Of a stretch of 64,000 nt of DNA, positions 8,701 to 17,594 are shown piece by piece. The stretch spans positions 372,001 to 436,000 of the forward strand of contig NZ_JAJKFK010000001.1 of the NCBI RefSeq assembly GCF_021653975.1, given 5' to 3'. A model generated the notes under the pieces. That model saw only the letters and a list, made by a program, of their open reading frames with translations. It had not been told where the DNA came from and did no database searches. The translations under genes and the position numbers were made by a program. Within the stretch, counting starts at the first letter, position 1. Each line of letters begins with the position of its first letter. Origin of the DNA: Amycolatopsis sp. GM8 (GTDB lineage Bacteria; Actinomycetota; Actinomycetes; Mycobacteriales; Pseudonocardiaceae).

Positions 8701-8870
8701 GGATATCCGTGGAGAACGGCACGCTACTGGCCACGATATACACCAAGCTGGAGAGCCATGCAGAGATCGCGTCGAAGTACAAGGCCGCCGCGTTTCTGGA
8801 GCCGCCGAACGGCAGCGTCGACTAGGGGTATGCGGTCGCGGGGGTCGGGGCTGCAGAAAGCGCTACGGCC

Positions 8871-9941
8871 TCACGAGTCGTAGTCGACCGTGAGCGTGTC
8901 GGAGCACGGCAGCGATTGGCAGGTGAGTACGAACCCTGCGGCGATCTCGGCCTCTTCGAGTGCGAAGTTCCGCCGCATCTCGGCCTTGCCGTCGGTGATC
9001 CGGGCGCGGCAGGTTCCGCACACGCCGCCCTTGCACGCGAACGGCAGGTCCGGCCGCACCCGCTGCGCGCCGTCGAGGATCGGGGTGTCCCGTGGGAGTG
9101 CGGTGGTCGTCGAGCGGCCGTCGAGGATGACGGTGACCTCGCTGGTCAGGCCCTCGACGGGCGCGTCCTCGTGCCGGACCGGGGCGGGCGGCACGTCGTC
9201 CACATAGAACAGCTCCTGGTGCACCCGCTCGGCCGGCACGCCGTGCTCCACCAGTAGCGCGCGGGCGTCGGTGACCATGCCGAACGGGCCGCACAGCCAC
9301 CAGTGCCCGACCGCCGAGACATCGGGGAACAGCGCGAGCAGCGCTTCGAGCTTGCCCGCATCGAGCCGCCCGGTGAACAGCTCGGCCTCGCGCGGTTCCC
9401 GGGACAGCACGTGCACCAGTTCGAGCCGCGCGGGATAACGGTCCTTCAGATCGGCGAGCTCGTCGGCGAACATCACCGTGGCGGTGCGGCGATTTCCATA
9501 AAGGACGGTCACCGACGCGGCCGGGTCGCGGAGCACGGTCGCGGCGATCGACAGCACCGGGGTGATGCCCGACCCGGCGGCGATCAGCACATGGTGCGCC
9601 GGCGTTCCGAGGTCCGGGGTGAACCGGCCGGTCGGCGGCCCGACCTCGATCTCGTCGCCGGGCCGGACTTCCCGCACCAGCCACGACGAGAACAGCCCGT
9701 CGGGCACCTCGCGAACGCCGATGCGGGGCGCGGCACCTTCGGGCGCGCAGATCGAGTACGACCGCCGCTCCTCGCGCCCGTCGATCATCCGGCGCAGCGT
9801 GAGCGACTGCCCCGCGCGGAAGGAATATGTGTCGGACAGCGAAGGCGGCACGTCGAACGTAACGGCCACGGCGTCGTCACAGAGCCGCTCGACCGCGGTG
9901 ACGGTGAGCGAGTGGAAGCCCGCGCGCAGAGTGGTAGTCAA
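8871..9941 (-). CDS. paaE: phenylacetyl-CoA epoxidase reductase subunit PaaE
   Basis: A 356-aa iron-sulfur flavoprotein that passes electrons from NADPH to the PaaA diiron centre. The N-terminal FAD domain has RRSYSICAP, the NAD(P) domain AAGSGITPVLS, and the C-terminal plant-type [2Fe-2S] ferredoxin domain CKGGVCGTC with a fourth Cys in LTCQSLPC. The start is TTG at 9941, one base after the paaD stop, with a GAAGGAAA ribosome site 10 nt upstream. It is the last gene of paaZABCDE. Codon use matches its neighbours. Confidence 0.95.
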   Translation of the reverse strand: MTTTLRAGFHSLTVTAVERLCDDAVAVTFDVPPSLSDTYSFRAGQSLTLRRMIDGREERRSYSICAPEGAAPRIGVREVPDGLFSSWLVREVRPGDEIEVGPPTGRFTPDLGTPAHHVLIAAGSGITPVLSIAATVLRDPAASVTVLYGNRRTATVMFADELADLKDRYPARLELVHVLSREPREAELFTGRLDAGKLEALLALFPDVSAVGHWWLCGPFGMVTDARALLVEHGVPAERVHQELFYVDDVPPAPVRHEDAPVEGLTSEVTVILDGRSTTTALPRDTPILDGAQRVRPDLPFACKGGVCGTCRARITDGKAEMRRNFALEEAEIAAGFVLTCQSLPCSDTLTVDYDS

Positions 9942-9942
9942 C

Positions 9943-10440
9943 TCAGATTTCCTTCACGTGCTCGAAAGGCTCCTGGCAGGCGCGGCACCGGCGGAGCGCC
10001 TTGCATGCCGTCGGCCCGAAATCCGACAACGACTCCGTGTCGGCGGAACCGCAGCGCGGGCAGCGCACCTGGCGCACGGGTGGCGTCAGCGTCAACCGCA
10101 CCGGGCCGCGCGGCGCGGCGCCGGGCGGGGCGGCGCCGGGCGGGGCGATCCCGGCGTCGGAGAGCTTCTGCCGGCCCGCTTCGGTGATCCAGTCCGTGGA
10201 CCAGGCCGGGGACAGCACCATGCGCACTTCGACGTCGCCATAGCCGGCGCGGGAAAGCGCGTGCAAGAGGTCATCGCGCATCGTGTCCATCGCGGGACAA
10301 CCGGTGTAGGTGGGTGTGATCGACACGACCACGTGACCGTCCTTTTCGGACACCTCACGCAGCACACCGAGATCGGCGAGCGTGATCATCGGCAGCTCGG
10401 GATCGGTCACCGTCTCGGCGACGGCCAGCGCGCTCACCAT
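9943..10440 (-). CDS. paaD: phenylacetate degradation protein PaaD (MIP18/DUF59 family)
   Basis: A 165-aa protein with the DUF59/MIP18 fold (TVTDPELPMITLADLGVLR, TPTYTGCPAMDTMRDDL) and a C-terminal zinc ribbon with the pairs CPRCGS and CRAC. PaaD is needed to assemble the iron-sulfur centre of PaaE in the epoxidase complex. The stretch PPGAAPPGAAPRG between the domains is a low-complexity linker. The ATG at 10440 overlaps the 3' end of paaC by 7 bp. Confidence 0.94.
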   Translation of the reverse strand: MVSALAVAETVTDPELPMITLADLGVLREVSEKDGHVVVSITPTYTGCPAMDTMRDDLLHALSRAGYGDVEVRMVLSPAWSTDWITEAGRQKLSDAGIAPPGAAPPGAAPRGPVRLTLTPPVRQVRCPRCGSADTESLSDFGPTACKALRRCRACQEPFEHVKEI

Positions 10441-11297
10441 GTCGCCCCCGGATAGGCCCGCGCCACGCTTTGCAGTTCCGCCAGCAGGAAGCCCATGGCC
10501 TCGGTGTGCACGCCGTCGCGGCCCGTCCGGCCCGCGACGGCCGCGCGCGGCGGCACCTCGGGCGTGGTCAGCGTCGCGGCTTCGAGTACCTGGGACAGCA
10601 CCTCGTCGAACTCCTCCCGCGGCACCGGGACGCCGAGCCGGCGTTCAACATCATGCTGGGCGAACAGTTCCTCGACGTAGGGCCACGCGGAGCCGAGCCC
10701 GGCCTGCATCCGTTCGTGCGAGTATTCGGTGCCATCGCCCAGCCGCACTGCCCACCGGGCGGCGTAATCGCGGTGGTAGGTCAACTCCTTGATCCCCTTG
10801 GCCGCGATCGCCGCGAGCACCGCGTCTTCGCTGTCCACCAGCCGCGAGAACAACGCGAGCCGCCAGGTCGAGAACACCAGGAGCACCGCGATCAGCTGAC
10901 CGAAGTCGCCGCGCTCCAGTTCCGCGAGCCGGACGTTGCGGAACTCGTGCTCCACCCGGAGGAACGCGAAATCGTCCTCACTGCGCCCGGAACCGTCGGC
11001 TTTCCCTGCCCTGGCAAACAAAAGGCGGGCCTGGCCGAGCAGGTCGAGGCCGATGTTCGCGATCGCCACCTCGTCCTCCAGCTCGGGCGCGTTCGTGCAC
11101 CACTGCTGCAGCCGATGGGAGAAGATCAGCGCGTCGTCCCCGAGCATGAGGCAGTACGCCGCCAGTGCAGAACCGTCCACCCCGGACGGCACCGAAGTGT
11201 CCACACCGGACAGCGGATCCTCGAACCCCGTGCCGAACGCCCAGCGGGAATCGTCGGACGCGTCGGTGAGCGCTTCGAAAGCGTTGTCAAAGGCCAT
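10434..11297 (-). CDS. paaC: phenylacetyl-CoA epoxidase structural subunit PaaC
   Basis: A ferritin-like four-helix subunit (287 aa) that pairs with the catalytic PaaA in the epoxidase. Markers are LMLGDDALIFSHRLQQWC, IANIGLDLLGQARLLF and KGIKELTYHRDYAARWAVRL; it has most helix-bundle features but lacks a full diiron ligand set, as known for PaaC. A GTG directly before the ATG (11300) is an alternative start. It lies between paaB and paaD in one operon. Confidence 0.95.
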   Translation of the reverse strand: MAFDNAFEALTDASDDSRWAFGTGFEDPLSGVDTSVPSGVDGSALAAYCLMLGDDALIFSHRLQQWCTNAPELEDEVAIANIGLDLLGQARLLFARAGKADGSGRSEDDFAFLRVEHEFRNVRLAELERGDFGQLIAVLLVFSTWRLALFSRLVDSEDAVLAAIAAKGIKELTYHRDYAARWAVRLGDGTEYSHERMQAGLGSAWPYVEELFAQHDVERRLGVPVPREEFDEVLSQVLEAATLTTPEVPPRAAVAGRTGRDGVHTEAMGFLLAELQSVARAYPGATW

Positions 11298-11304
11298 CAC
11301 GCAC

Positions 11305-11586
11305 TCACATGTGGGGAACGTTGTCGGGAATGTCGTAGAACGTCGGGTGCCGGTACACCTTGTCGCCCGACGGCGCGAAGAACGGGTCCTTCTCGTCAGG
11401 GCTTGACGCGGTGATGTCCGCGGCCCTGACCACCCAGATGCTCACACCCTCGTTGCGGCGGGTGTAGAGATCGCGGGCGTTGTGCAGGGCCATCTCGTCG
11501 TCCGCGGCACGCAGCGAGCCCACGTGCACGTGGTTCAGACCTCGCTTGCCCCGCACGAACACCTCGTACAACGTCCAGTCGTTCAC
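11305..11586 (-). CDS. paaB: phenylacetyl-CoA epoxidase subunit PaaB
   Basis: A 93-aa subunit bridging PaaAC units in the ring-epoxidising complex; [20 protein letters not shown] opens the protein and [15 protein letters not shown] is characteristic. The GTG at 11586 is preferred: AGGAGAGG lies just upstream, and it overlaps the paaA stop as GTGA. A longer reading to 11691 would run inside paaA. Size is typical. Confidence 0.94.
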   Translation of the reverse strand: MNDWTLYEVFVRGKRGLNHVHVGSLRAADDEMALHNARDLYTRRNEGVSIWVVRAADITASSPDEKDPFFAPSGDKVYRHPTFYDIPDNVPHM

Positions 11587-12530
11587 CGCTGCCTCTCCTT
11601 CTGCCTCGCAGCATGCACGGCGGCGGCTTCCCGCACCCACTCGCCGTCCTCGTGCGCCTTCCGGCGATGCTCGACCCGTTCCGCGTTGCACGGCCCGTTG
11701 CCCGAGACCACCTGCTTGAACTCGTCCCAGTCCAGCTCGCCGAAGTCGTAGTGCCCGCGGTCGGCGTTCCAGCGCAGGTCCGGGTCCGGCAGCGTCACGC
11801 CCAGCACCTCCGCCTGCGGCACCGACATGTCGACGAATCGCTGACGCAGCTCGTCATTGGTGTGCCGCTTGACCTTCCAGGCCATCGACTGCGCGGTGTT
11901 CGGCGAGTCGGCGTCCGGCGGGCCGAACATCATCAGCGACGGCCACCACCACCGGTTCACCGCCTCCCGCACCATGTCCCGCTGCGCCGCGGTGCCCTTC
12001 ATCATCGTCATCAGCAGCTCGAAACCCTGCCGCTGATGGAAGGACTCCTCCTTGCAGATCCGGATCATCGCCCGCGCGTACGGCCCGTAGCTGCTGCGGC
12101 ACAACGGAACCTGGTTGCAGATCGCCGCGCCGTCCACGAGCCAGCCGATCACGCCGACATCGGCGAACGTGAGCGTCGGGTAGTTGAAGATCGACGAGTA
12201 CTTCTGCCGGCCGGTGATCAGCCGCTCGGTCAGATCGGTCCGGTCGGCGCCGAGGGTTTCCGTCGCCGAGTACAGATACAACCCGTGCCCGGCCTCGTCC
12301 TGCACCTTCGCCAGCAGGATCGCCTTGCGCCGCAGCGAAGGCGCGCGAGTGATCCAGTTGCCTTCCGGCTGCATCCCGATGATCTCCGAATGCGCGTGCT
12401 GCGCGATCTGCCGGATCATCGTCTTGCGGTAGCCGTCCGGCACCCAGTCGCGCGGTTCGATCCGCTGGTCTTTCTCCAGCGTGTGCTCGAAATGCCGTTC
12501 CAGGTCCTCTTCGGACAGTGCCGCTATCAT
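11583..12530 (-). CDS. paaA: phenylacetyl-CoA 1,2-epoxidase catalytic subunit PaaA
   Basis: A 315-aa diiron oxygenase subunit that converts phenylacetyl-CoA to its ring 1,2-epoxide. It shows the PaaA signatures [34 protein letters not shown] and [16 protein letters not shown], which supply the Glu/His iron ligands (EIIG, DEAGH, EESFH). The ATG at 12530 overlaps the paaZ stop (ATGA), so it is translationally coupled to paaZ. Confidence 0.97.
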   Translation of the reverse strand: MIAALSEEDLERHFEHTLEKDQRIEPRDWVPDGYRKTMIRQIAQHAHSEIIGMQPEGNWITRAPSLRRKAILLAKVQDEAGHGLYLYSATETLGADRTDLTERLITGRQKYSSIFNYPTLTFADVGVIGWLVDGAAICNQVPLCRSSYGPYARAMIRICKEESFHQRQGFELLMTMMKGTAAQRDMVREAVNRWWWPSLMMFGPPDADSPNTAQSMAWKVKRHTNDELRQRFVDMSVPQAEVLGVTLPDPDLRWNADRGHYDFGELDWDEFKQVVSGNGPCNAERVEHRRKAHEDGEWVREAAAVHAARQKERQR

Positions 12531-14545
12531 TTCGCCACCAGGGTCAGCACGTCGTACTTCGCCACCGAATCGCCGGCGGCGTTGGTCACATCGGCGTCCC
12601 ACCGGACTTCGCCGTAGTCCTGGTCGATGCGCGGCGTGATCTGCTTGGCGGTCAACGTGACCGTCAGCTCGTCACCCGGCTTGACCGGGGTCAGGAAGCG
12701 AAGGTTCTCCAGGCCGTAGTTGGCCAGCACCGGCCCCGGTTCGGGCGAGACGAACAGCCCGGCCGCGAACGACACGACCAGGTAACCGTGCGCCACGATG
12801 CCGCCGAACAGCGGGTTCGCGGCGGCCGCCTCAGGATCGGTGTGCGCGTAGAACGTGTCACCGGTGAACTCGGCAAAATGGTCGACGTCGGACTGACTGA
12901 CCACCCGCGGCCCGGCGACCACCGAGTCGCCGATCTTCAACTCCGCCAAGGACTTCCGGAACGGGTGCACACCTTCAGCGCGCGGCGCGCCCGGCACCCA
13001 GCGACCGGTCACAGCCGAGAGCACCTTGGGGCTCGCCTGCACGGCGGTGCGCTGCAGGTGGTGCAGCACGCCGTGGATACCGCCCATCTCCTCGCCGCCG
13101 CCCGCCCTGCCGGGTCCGCCGTGGACCAGTTGCGGCAACGGCGATCCGTGCCCGGTGGACTCCTTCGCATCGTCGGCGTCGAGCACCAGCAGCCGCCCGT
13201 GCCACGGCGCGACCCCGAGCACCACCTCGCGTGCGAACTCGGCGTCCCCGGTCACCACCGAACCCGCCAGGCTCCCCTCTCCACGCGCGGCGTAGTCGAT
13301 GGCCTGCTCGGTCGAGGTGTACGGCAGCAGCGTGGACACCGGGCCGAACGCCTCGACCTCATGCGGCTCGGCGCGCTCCGGATCACCCTTGAGCAGCACC
13401 GGCGAGATGAACGCGCCACGCTCGGCGTCGGCGTCCACGACCTCGACCTGCTCCGGATCGCCGAACACCACGCTTCCGGCCGCCAGCAACGCCTTCAGCG
13501 ACCGGCGCACCTCCTCGCGCTGCTCCAGGCTCGCGAGCGCACCCATCCGCACGCCCTCGGCCGCCGGGTTGCCGACCGTCACCTTCGCCAGCCGCGCGCT
13601 CGCCGCGGCCGCGACGTCATCAAGCAGCGCCGCCGGCACGAACGCGCGCCGGATCGCGGTGCACTTCTGGCCGGCCTTCACGGTCATCTCCGTGACCAGC
13701 TGCTTGACGAACAGGTCGAACTCGGCCGTGCCCGGGGTGGCATCCGGACCGAGGATCGAGCAGTTGAGCGAGTCGGCCTCGGCATTGAACCGGGCAGCAT
13801 TGCGCACGATCGCCGGATGCGCACGCAGCCGCCGCGCCGTGGACGCCGAACCGGTGAACGCGACCAGATCCTGCCCGGTCACATGATCGAGCAGGTCACC
13901 CGCGCTGCCGCAGACGAACTGCAGCGTGCCCTCGGGCAGGATCCCCGATTCGACGATCAGCTCGACGAGGCGCGCGGTCAGGTACGCGGTTTGGCTCGCC
14001 GGCTTGATCAGGCTCGGCACCCCGGCCAGGAACGCGGGCGCGAACTTCTCCAGCGGCCCCCAGACCGGGAAGTTGAAGGCGTTGATCTGCACGGCGACAC
14101 CCCGCAGCGGAGTCGCAATGTGCTGCCCCACGAACGTGCCGCCCTTGCCGAGCGGCTCGACGCCGCCGTCGACGTACACCGTGTCGTTCGGCAGTTCCCG
14201 TTTGCCCTTGCTCGCGTAGCTGAACAGCACACCGATGCCGCCGTCGATGTCGAACTTCGAATCGCCCAGGGTGGCGCCGGTCCGCGCGGACAGCGCGTAC
14301 AGCTCCTCGCGGTGCTCACGCAGGTTCGAGGCGAGCGCCTTGAGCAGGGCCGCCCGCTGGTGGAAGGTCAGCTCGCGCAGCGCGGGCCCGCCGACGCGGC
14401 GGCCGTGGTCCAGCGCCGCGGCCATGTCGACGCCCGCCGACGAGACCCGCGCGACCTCTTCGCCGGTCACCGCGTCATGCAGCGGAACCCCCTCGTCAGG
14501 CGCGGTGTGCCAGTGGCCGCCGACGTAGCTGCGCAGGAGCGCCAT
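12527..14545 (-). CDS. paaZ: oxepin-CoA hydrolase / 3-oxo-5,6-dehydrosuberyl-CoA semialdehyde dehydrogenase PaaZ
   Basis: A 672-aa bifunctional ring-opening enzyme. Residues 1 to about 510 form an aldehyde dehydrogenase (FNAEADSLN with the general-base Glu, GQKCTAIRR with the catalytic Cys); residues about 530-672 form a MaoC-type hot-dog hydratase ([21 protein letters not shown]) with the Asp/His dyad. It hydrolyses oxepin-CoA and oxidises the resulting aldehyde. It is the first gene of the minus-strand operon, preceded by a strong GAGGAGGG ribosome site and a PaaR-like operator. Confidence 0.97.
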   Translation of the reverse strand: MALLRSYVGGHWHTAPDEGVPLHDAVTGEEVARVSSAGVDMAAALDHGRRVGGPALRELTFHQRAALLKALASNLREHREELYALSARTGATLGDSKFDIDGGIGVLFSYASKGKRELPNDTVYVDGGVEPLGKGGTFVGQHIATPLRGVAVQINAFNFPVWGPLEKFAPAFLAGVPSLIKPASQTAYLTARLVELIVESGILPEGTLQFVCGSAGDLLDHVTGQDLVAFTGSASTARRLRAHPAIVRNAARFNAEADSLNCSILGPDATPGTAEFDLFVKQLVTEMTVKAGQKCTAIRRAFVPAALLDDVAAAASARLAKVTVGNPAAEGVRMGALASLEQREEVRRSLKALLAAGSVVFGDPEQVEVVDADAERGAFISPVLLKGDPERAEPHEVEAFGPVSTLLPYTSTEQAIDYAARGEGSLAGSVVTGDAEFAREVVLGVAPWHGRLLVLDADDAKESTGHGSPLPQLVHGGPGRAGGGEEMGGIHGVLHHLQRTAVQASPKVLSAVTGRWVPGAPRAEGVHPFRKSLAELKIGDSVVAGPRVVSQSDVDHFAEFTGDTFYAHTDPEAAAANPLFGGIVAHGYLVVSFAAGLFVSPEPGPVLANYGLENLRFLTPVKPGDELTVTLTAKQITPRIDQDYGEVRWDADVTNAAGDSVAKYDVLTLVAK

Positions 14546-14562
14546 CGATCCCTCCTCGAATA

Positions 14563-14584
14563 ACCAACCGAACGTTCAGGAATT
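14563..14584 (-). promoter_or_regulatory. PaaR-like operator upstream of paaZ
   Basis: An imperfect 22-bp dyad, ACCAACCGAACGTTCAGG plus AATT, lies 17 bp upstream of the paaZ start. It shares the ACCnACCG arm with the second site at 14626-14647 and agrees with the actinobacterial PaaR consensus as I recall it (arms ACTNACCG and CGGTNAGT). The cluster encodes a TetR protein of the PaaR type. Confidence 0.6.
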
Positions 14585-14596
14585 CATGGTAGCGTC

Positions 14597-14647
14597 TTGA
14601 CAAGCGCGGGGCCAGGGGTCAGTTTGTTAACCGTCCATTCGGTCGGT
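14597..14647 (+). promoter_or_regulatory. paaI-paaK promoter with PaaR-like operator
   Basis: A TTGACA -35 (14597-14602), 17-bp spacer and a weak CAGTTT -10 (14620-14625) are followed at once by a 22-bp dyad (14626-14647), which reads ACCGACCGAATGGACGGT plus TAAC on the minus strand. The operator covers the expected start point, as in simple repression relieved by phenylacetyl-CoA. Confidence 0.62.
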
Positions 14648-14663
14648 AAGCAGGTGGTGCACA

Positions 14664-15062
14664 GTGACGGTTTCCGCGCCCGCGCAGGCGATGTTCGACG
14701 ACGACGTCGCCTCCAAGTCCCTCGGCATCGAACTCGTCGAAGCCGACGGCGGACGCGCGGTCGCCCGGATGCGGATCACCGCGGAGATGGTCAACGGGCA
14801 CGGCATCGCGCACGGCGGCTTCCTGTTCCTGCTGGCCGACACCGCGTTCGCGTGCGCCTGCAACAGCCACGGTCCGGTGACCGTCGCCGCCGGCGCCGAG
14901 ATCTCGTTCGTCACCAGCGCCCGCCTCGGCGACGAACTCGTCGCCACCGCCGACGAACGCACCCGCTACGGCCGCAACGGGATCTACGACATCACCGTCC
15001 ACCGCGGCGCGGAGGTCATCGCCGAGTTCCGCGGCCGCAGCCGCACCATCTCCCGAAGCTGA
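14664..15062 (+). CDS. paaI: hydroxyphenylacetyl-CoA thioesterase PaaI
   Basis: A 132-aa hot-dog thioesterase. MVNGHGIAHGGFLFLLADTA is the active-site signature of PaaI (HGG with a downstream Asp), and GAEISFVTSARLGDELVA the following strands. It hydrolyses stalled CoA esters such as ring-hydroxylated phenylacetyl-CoA and so protects the CoA pool. GTG start with an AGGTGG ribosome site about 10 nt upstream. First gene of the plus-strand half, 6 bp before paaK. Confidence 0.93.
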   Translation: MTVSAPAQAMFDDDVASKSLGIELVEADGGRAVARMRITAEMVNGHGIAHGGFLFLLADTAFACACNSHGPVTVAAGAEISFVTSARLGDELVATADERTRYGRNGIYDITVHRGAEVIAEFRGRSRTISRS

Positions 15063-15068
15063 GGAGCC

Positions 15069-16415
15069 ATGACCACGACGCACAGCGAAGTGCCGTACGC
15101 CAAGCGACTGGGGGCAGCGCCCGCCGCGGAGGACCTGTCGGCCGCCGAGCGGATGAGCGTGGACGAGCTGCGGTCCGTCCAACTCGGACGTCTACAGTGG
15201 ACACTCAAGCACGCCTACGACAATGTGCCCTGGTATCGCCAGAAGTTCGACGAGGCCGGGGTACATCCGGACCACTGCCGCTCGCTCGAAGACCTCGCGA
15301 AGTTCCCGTACACCACCAAAGCGGACCTGCGCGCGAACTACCCGTTCGGCATGTTCGCCGTGCCACAGCGGGATGTCCGCCGCATCCACGCCTCCAGCGG
15401 CACCACCGGCAAGCCCACCGTCGTCGGCTACACCGAGGCCGACCTGGACACCTGGGCGAGCGTGATGGCCCGGTCGATCTTCGCCGCCGGCGGGCGCCCG
15501 GGACACAAAGTCCATGTGGCGTACGGCTACGGGCTGTTCACCGGCGGGCTCGGCGCGCACTACGGGGCCGAAAAGCTCGGCGCCACCGTGATTCCCGCGT
15601 CCGGCGGGATGACCGCGCGGCAGGTGCAGCTCATCACCGATTTCCGGCCCGAGATCATCATGGTCACCCCGTCCTACATGCTCACGCTGCTGGACGAGTT
15701 CGAGCGCCAGGGTGTCGACCCGCGCACGAGTTCCCTGCGGGTGGGCATTTTCGGTGCGGAGCCGTGGACCGAGCGGATGCGCGCTGAGATCGAGGAACGG
15801 CTGGACCTCGACGCGGTCGACATCTACGGCCTGTCCGAGGTGATGGGGCCCGGCGTGGCGCAGGAATGCGTCGAGACAAAGGACGGCCTGCACATCTGGG
15901 AGGACCACTTCTACCCCGAGGTGATCGACCCGGTCGACGAGAACGTGCTGCCCGCCGGCGAGACGGGCGAGCTGCTGTTCACGTCGCTGACCAAGCAGGC
16001 ACTGCCGATCATCCGCTACCGCACGCGCGATCTGACCGCGCTGCGGCAGGGCACCGCGCGGCCGTCGTTCCGGCGGATGGACAAGGTCACCGGCCGCAGC
16101 GACGACATGATCATCCTGCGCGGCGTCAACGTTTTCCCCACCCAGATCGAGGAAATCGTGCTAGCCACGCCGGGTTTGGCGCCGCACTTCCAGATCCGGC
16201 TGACCCGCGAGGACCGGATGGACCACCTCACCGTGCTGGTCGAGGCCCGGACGGACACCCCGGCCGAACGCCGCGCCCCCGCCGCGAAGGAGATCTCGGC
16301 CCGGGTCAAGGACGGCGTCGGCGTGACCGTCGGCGTCGAGGTGCTGGACCCGGACACCCTGGAGCGTTCGGTCGGCAAGCTGAAGCGTGTGATCGACCAG
16401 CGCCCGCGCGACTAG
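15069..16415 (+). CDS. paaK: phenylacetate-CoA ligase PaaK
   Basis: A 448-aa adenylate-forming enzyme that activates phenylacetate to phenylacetyl-CoA, the first step of the pathway. HASSGTTGKPTVVGYT (near residue 110) is the ATP-binding P-loop, IYGLSEVMGPG the A5-like motif and YRTRDLT the adenylate motif; GRSDDMIILRGVNVFPTQIE marks the hinge to the C-terminal domain. The length is normal. It is co-transcribed with paaI and probably also serves the downstream regulator. Confidence 0.97.
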   Translation: MTTTHSEVPYAKRLGAAPAAEDLSAAERMSVDELRSVQLGRLQWTLKHAYDNVPWYRQKFDEAGVHPDHCRSLEDLAKFPYTTKADLRANYPFGMFAVPQRDVRRIHASSGTTGKPTVVGYTEADLDTWASVMARSIFAAGGRPGHKVHVAYGYGLFTGGLGAHYGAEKLGATVIPASGGMTARQVQLITDFRPEIIMVTPSYMLTLLDEFERQGVDPRTSSLRVGIFGAEPWTERMRAEIEERLDLDAVDIYGLSEVMGPGVAQECVETKDGLHIWEDHFYPEVIDPVDENVLPAGETGELLFTSLTKQALPIIRYRTRDLTALRQGTARPSFRRMDKVTGRSDDMIILRGVNVFPTQIEEIVLATPGLAPHFQIRLTREDRMDHLTVLVEARTDTPAERRAPAAKEISARVKDGVGVTVGVEVLDPDTLERSVGKLKRVIDQRPRD

Positions 16416-16438
16416 ACCAGGCCAGGGATACTCACGGT

Positions 16439-17050
16439 ATGACGACCGCACCGCCGGCCCGGCCCGCCAAGCGCGGGCGGCCGGGCTATGACCTCGAGTC
16501 GCTGCTGGCCGTCGCGGTGAAGCTGTTCAACGAGCGCGGCTACGACGGCACCAGCATGGAGGACCTGTCGCGGAAGCTGGGCATCACCAAGTCCGCGATC
16601 TACCACCACGTGCCCAGCAAGCAGGAACTGCTGCGGCTGTCGGTGGACCGCGCGCTCGACGGGCTGTTCGCGATCGTGGCGGAGCTGGAAACCGTCGAGG
16701 GCCGCGCGGTGGTGCGGCTGGAGTATCTGGTGCGCGGCAGTGTCGCGGTGCTCGTCGAGCAGTTGCCGTTCGTGACGCTGCTGCTGCGCGTGCGGGGGAA
16801 CACCAAGGTGGAGCGTGCCGCGCTCGCCCGGCGGCGTGAGTTCGACCACATCGTCACGTCGCTCGTGACGGAGGCCGTCGCGGATGGCGACCTGCGCTCG
16901 GACATCGATCCCGCCACCGCGGCGCGGCTGCTGTTCGGGATGGTGAACTCCCTGATCGAGTGGTACCGCCCGCGCGGCGGCATCGGGGCTGACGCCCTCG
17001 CCGATTCGGTCGCGACGATGGCCTTCGACGGACTGCGCATCCGCGGCTGA
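16439..17050 (+). CDS. paaR: TetR-family regulator PaaR of the phenylacetate cluster
   Basis: A 203-aa TetR repressor: KRGRPGYDLESLLAVAVKLF, then GTSMEDLSRKLGITKSAIYH with the recognition helix, and a C-terminal ligand-binding domain. Its position after paaK and the two matching operators in the paaZ/paaI promoter make it the probable phenylacetyl-CoA-responsive repressor. The ATG at 16439 lies 23 bp after the paaK stop and 6 nt after a GATACT box (16427-16432), so it may also have its own leaderless promoter. A family A repeat begins 7 bp after its stop. Confidence 0.88.
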   Translation: MTTAPPARPAKRGRPGYDLESLLAVAVKLFNERGYDGTSMEDLSRKLGITKSAIYHHVPSKQELLRLSVDRALDGLFAIVAELETVEGRAVVRLEYLVRGSVAVLVEQLPFVTLLLRVRGNTKVERAALARRREFDHIVTSLVTEAVADGDLRSDIDPATAARLLFGMVNSLIEWYRPRGGIGADALADSVATMAFDGLRIRG

Positions 17051-17057
17051 CCACCCG

Positions 17058-17090
17058 CGAGTCCGACATTCAGGACAACGAGTCTCCCGT
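17058..17090. repeat. family A 21-bp repeat, one full and one truncated unit
   Basis: A complete unit at 17058-17078 begins CGAGTCCGACATTCAGGA; a second copy starting CGAGTCTC breaks off after about 10 bp. It sits at the 3' end of paaR, as other copies sit at gene ends. See the family A entries at 19523 and 44494. Confidence 0.72.
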
Positions 17091-17103
17091 CGCGCGCCAA
17101 ATT

Positions 17104-17153
17104 CCTTCAGCTAAAACTGGACAGTTTTAGCTGAAGGTTCTACTCTGGATCTT
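17104..17153 (+). promoter_or_regulatory. MarR promoter with perfect 16+16-bp palindromic operator
   Basis: A perfect inverted repeat with arms CCTTCAGCTAAAACTG (17104-17119 and 17122-17137) and a 2-bp centre overlaps a TGGACA -35 (17118-17123). A 17-bp spacer leads to a TACTCT -10 (17141-17146), and the GTG start follows 7 nt later. This is the layout of an autorepressed, leaderless marR gene. Confidence 0.8.
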
Positions 17154-17594
17154 GTGACAGAAGGCGTATCTGATTCGGCCCTGCGCGCGGCGCGTGAGGT
17201 GCAGGTGGTCGTGAGTCGCTTGCGGCGGCGCCTCAAAGAGGTCGCCGGCAAGCACGAGATGACCCCGTCCCAGGTGTCGGTGGTCACCAGGCTGGACCGG
17301 GGCGGCCCGGCGTCCGCGAGCGATCTCGCGGCGGCGGAACGGGTCCGCCCGCAGTCGATGGCCACCGTGCTGGCCGGACTGGATGAACAGGGGTGGATCG
17401 AGCGGCGGCCTGACCCGGCGGACGGGCGCAAGCAGCTCGTTTCGCTGAGCCGGAGCGGACAGCGCTGGATGACGGAAAACCGTTCCCTGCGCGACGAATT
17501 CCTCGGCCACGCACTGCAAGATCACTTCAGCGAGAAGGAACGCCAGACCATCCTGCAGGCGTGCGCGCTGCTCGACCGGCTGACCACGCTATGA
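17154..17594 (+). CDS. MarR-family regulator of the adjacent exporter
   Basis: A 146-aa MarR protein: the winged helix-turn-helix runs from KHEMTPSQVSVVTRLDRGG through ASDLAAAERVRPQSMATVLA to the wing RRPDPADGRKQLV. It probably represses itself and the MFS-isochorismatase gene, whose ATG overlaps its stop (ATGA, 17591-17594). The large palindrome just upstream is the obvious operator. The ligand is unknown, perhaps the drug or aromatic compound exported. Confidence 0.93.
   Translation: MTEGVSDSALRAAREVQVVVSRLRRRLKEVAGKHEMTPSQVSVVTRLDRGGPASASDLAAAERVRPQSMATVLAGLDEQGWIERRPDPADGRKQLVSLSRSGQRWMTENRSLRDEFLGHALQDHFSEKERQTILQACALLDRLTTL

Noticed and set aside
8712-8825. Short plus-strand frame ending in FLEPPNGSVD
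   Set aside because: Too short, no ribosome site, no family resemblance; probably chance or relic.
12518-14563. 681-aa open frame on the plus strand opposite paaZ
   Set aside because: Antisense shadow of paaZ: Arg/His-rich composition, no ribosome site, no domain; paaZ has motifs and a strong ribosome site.
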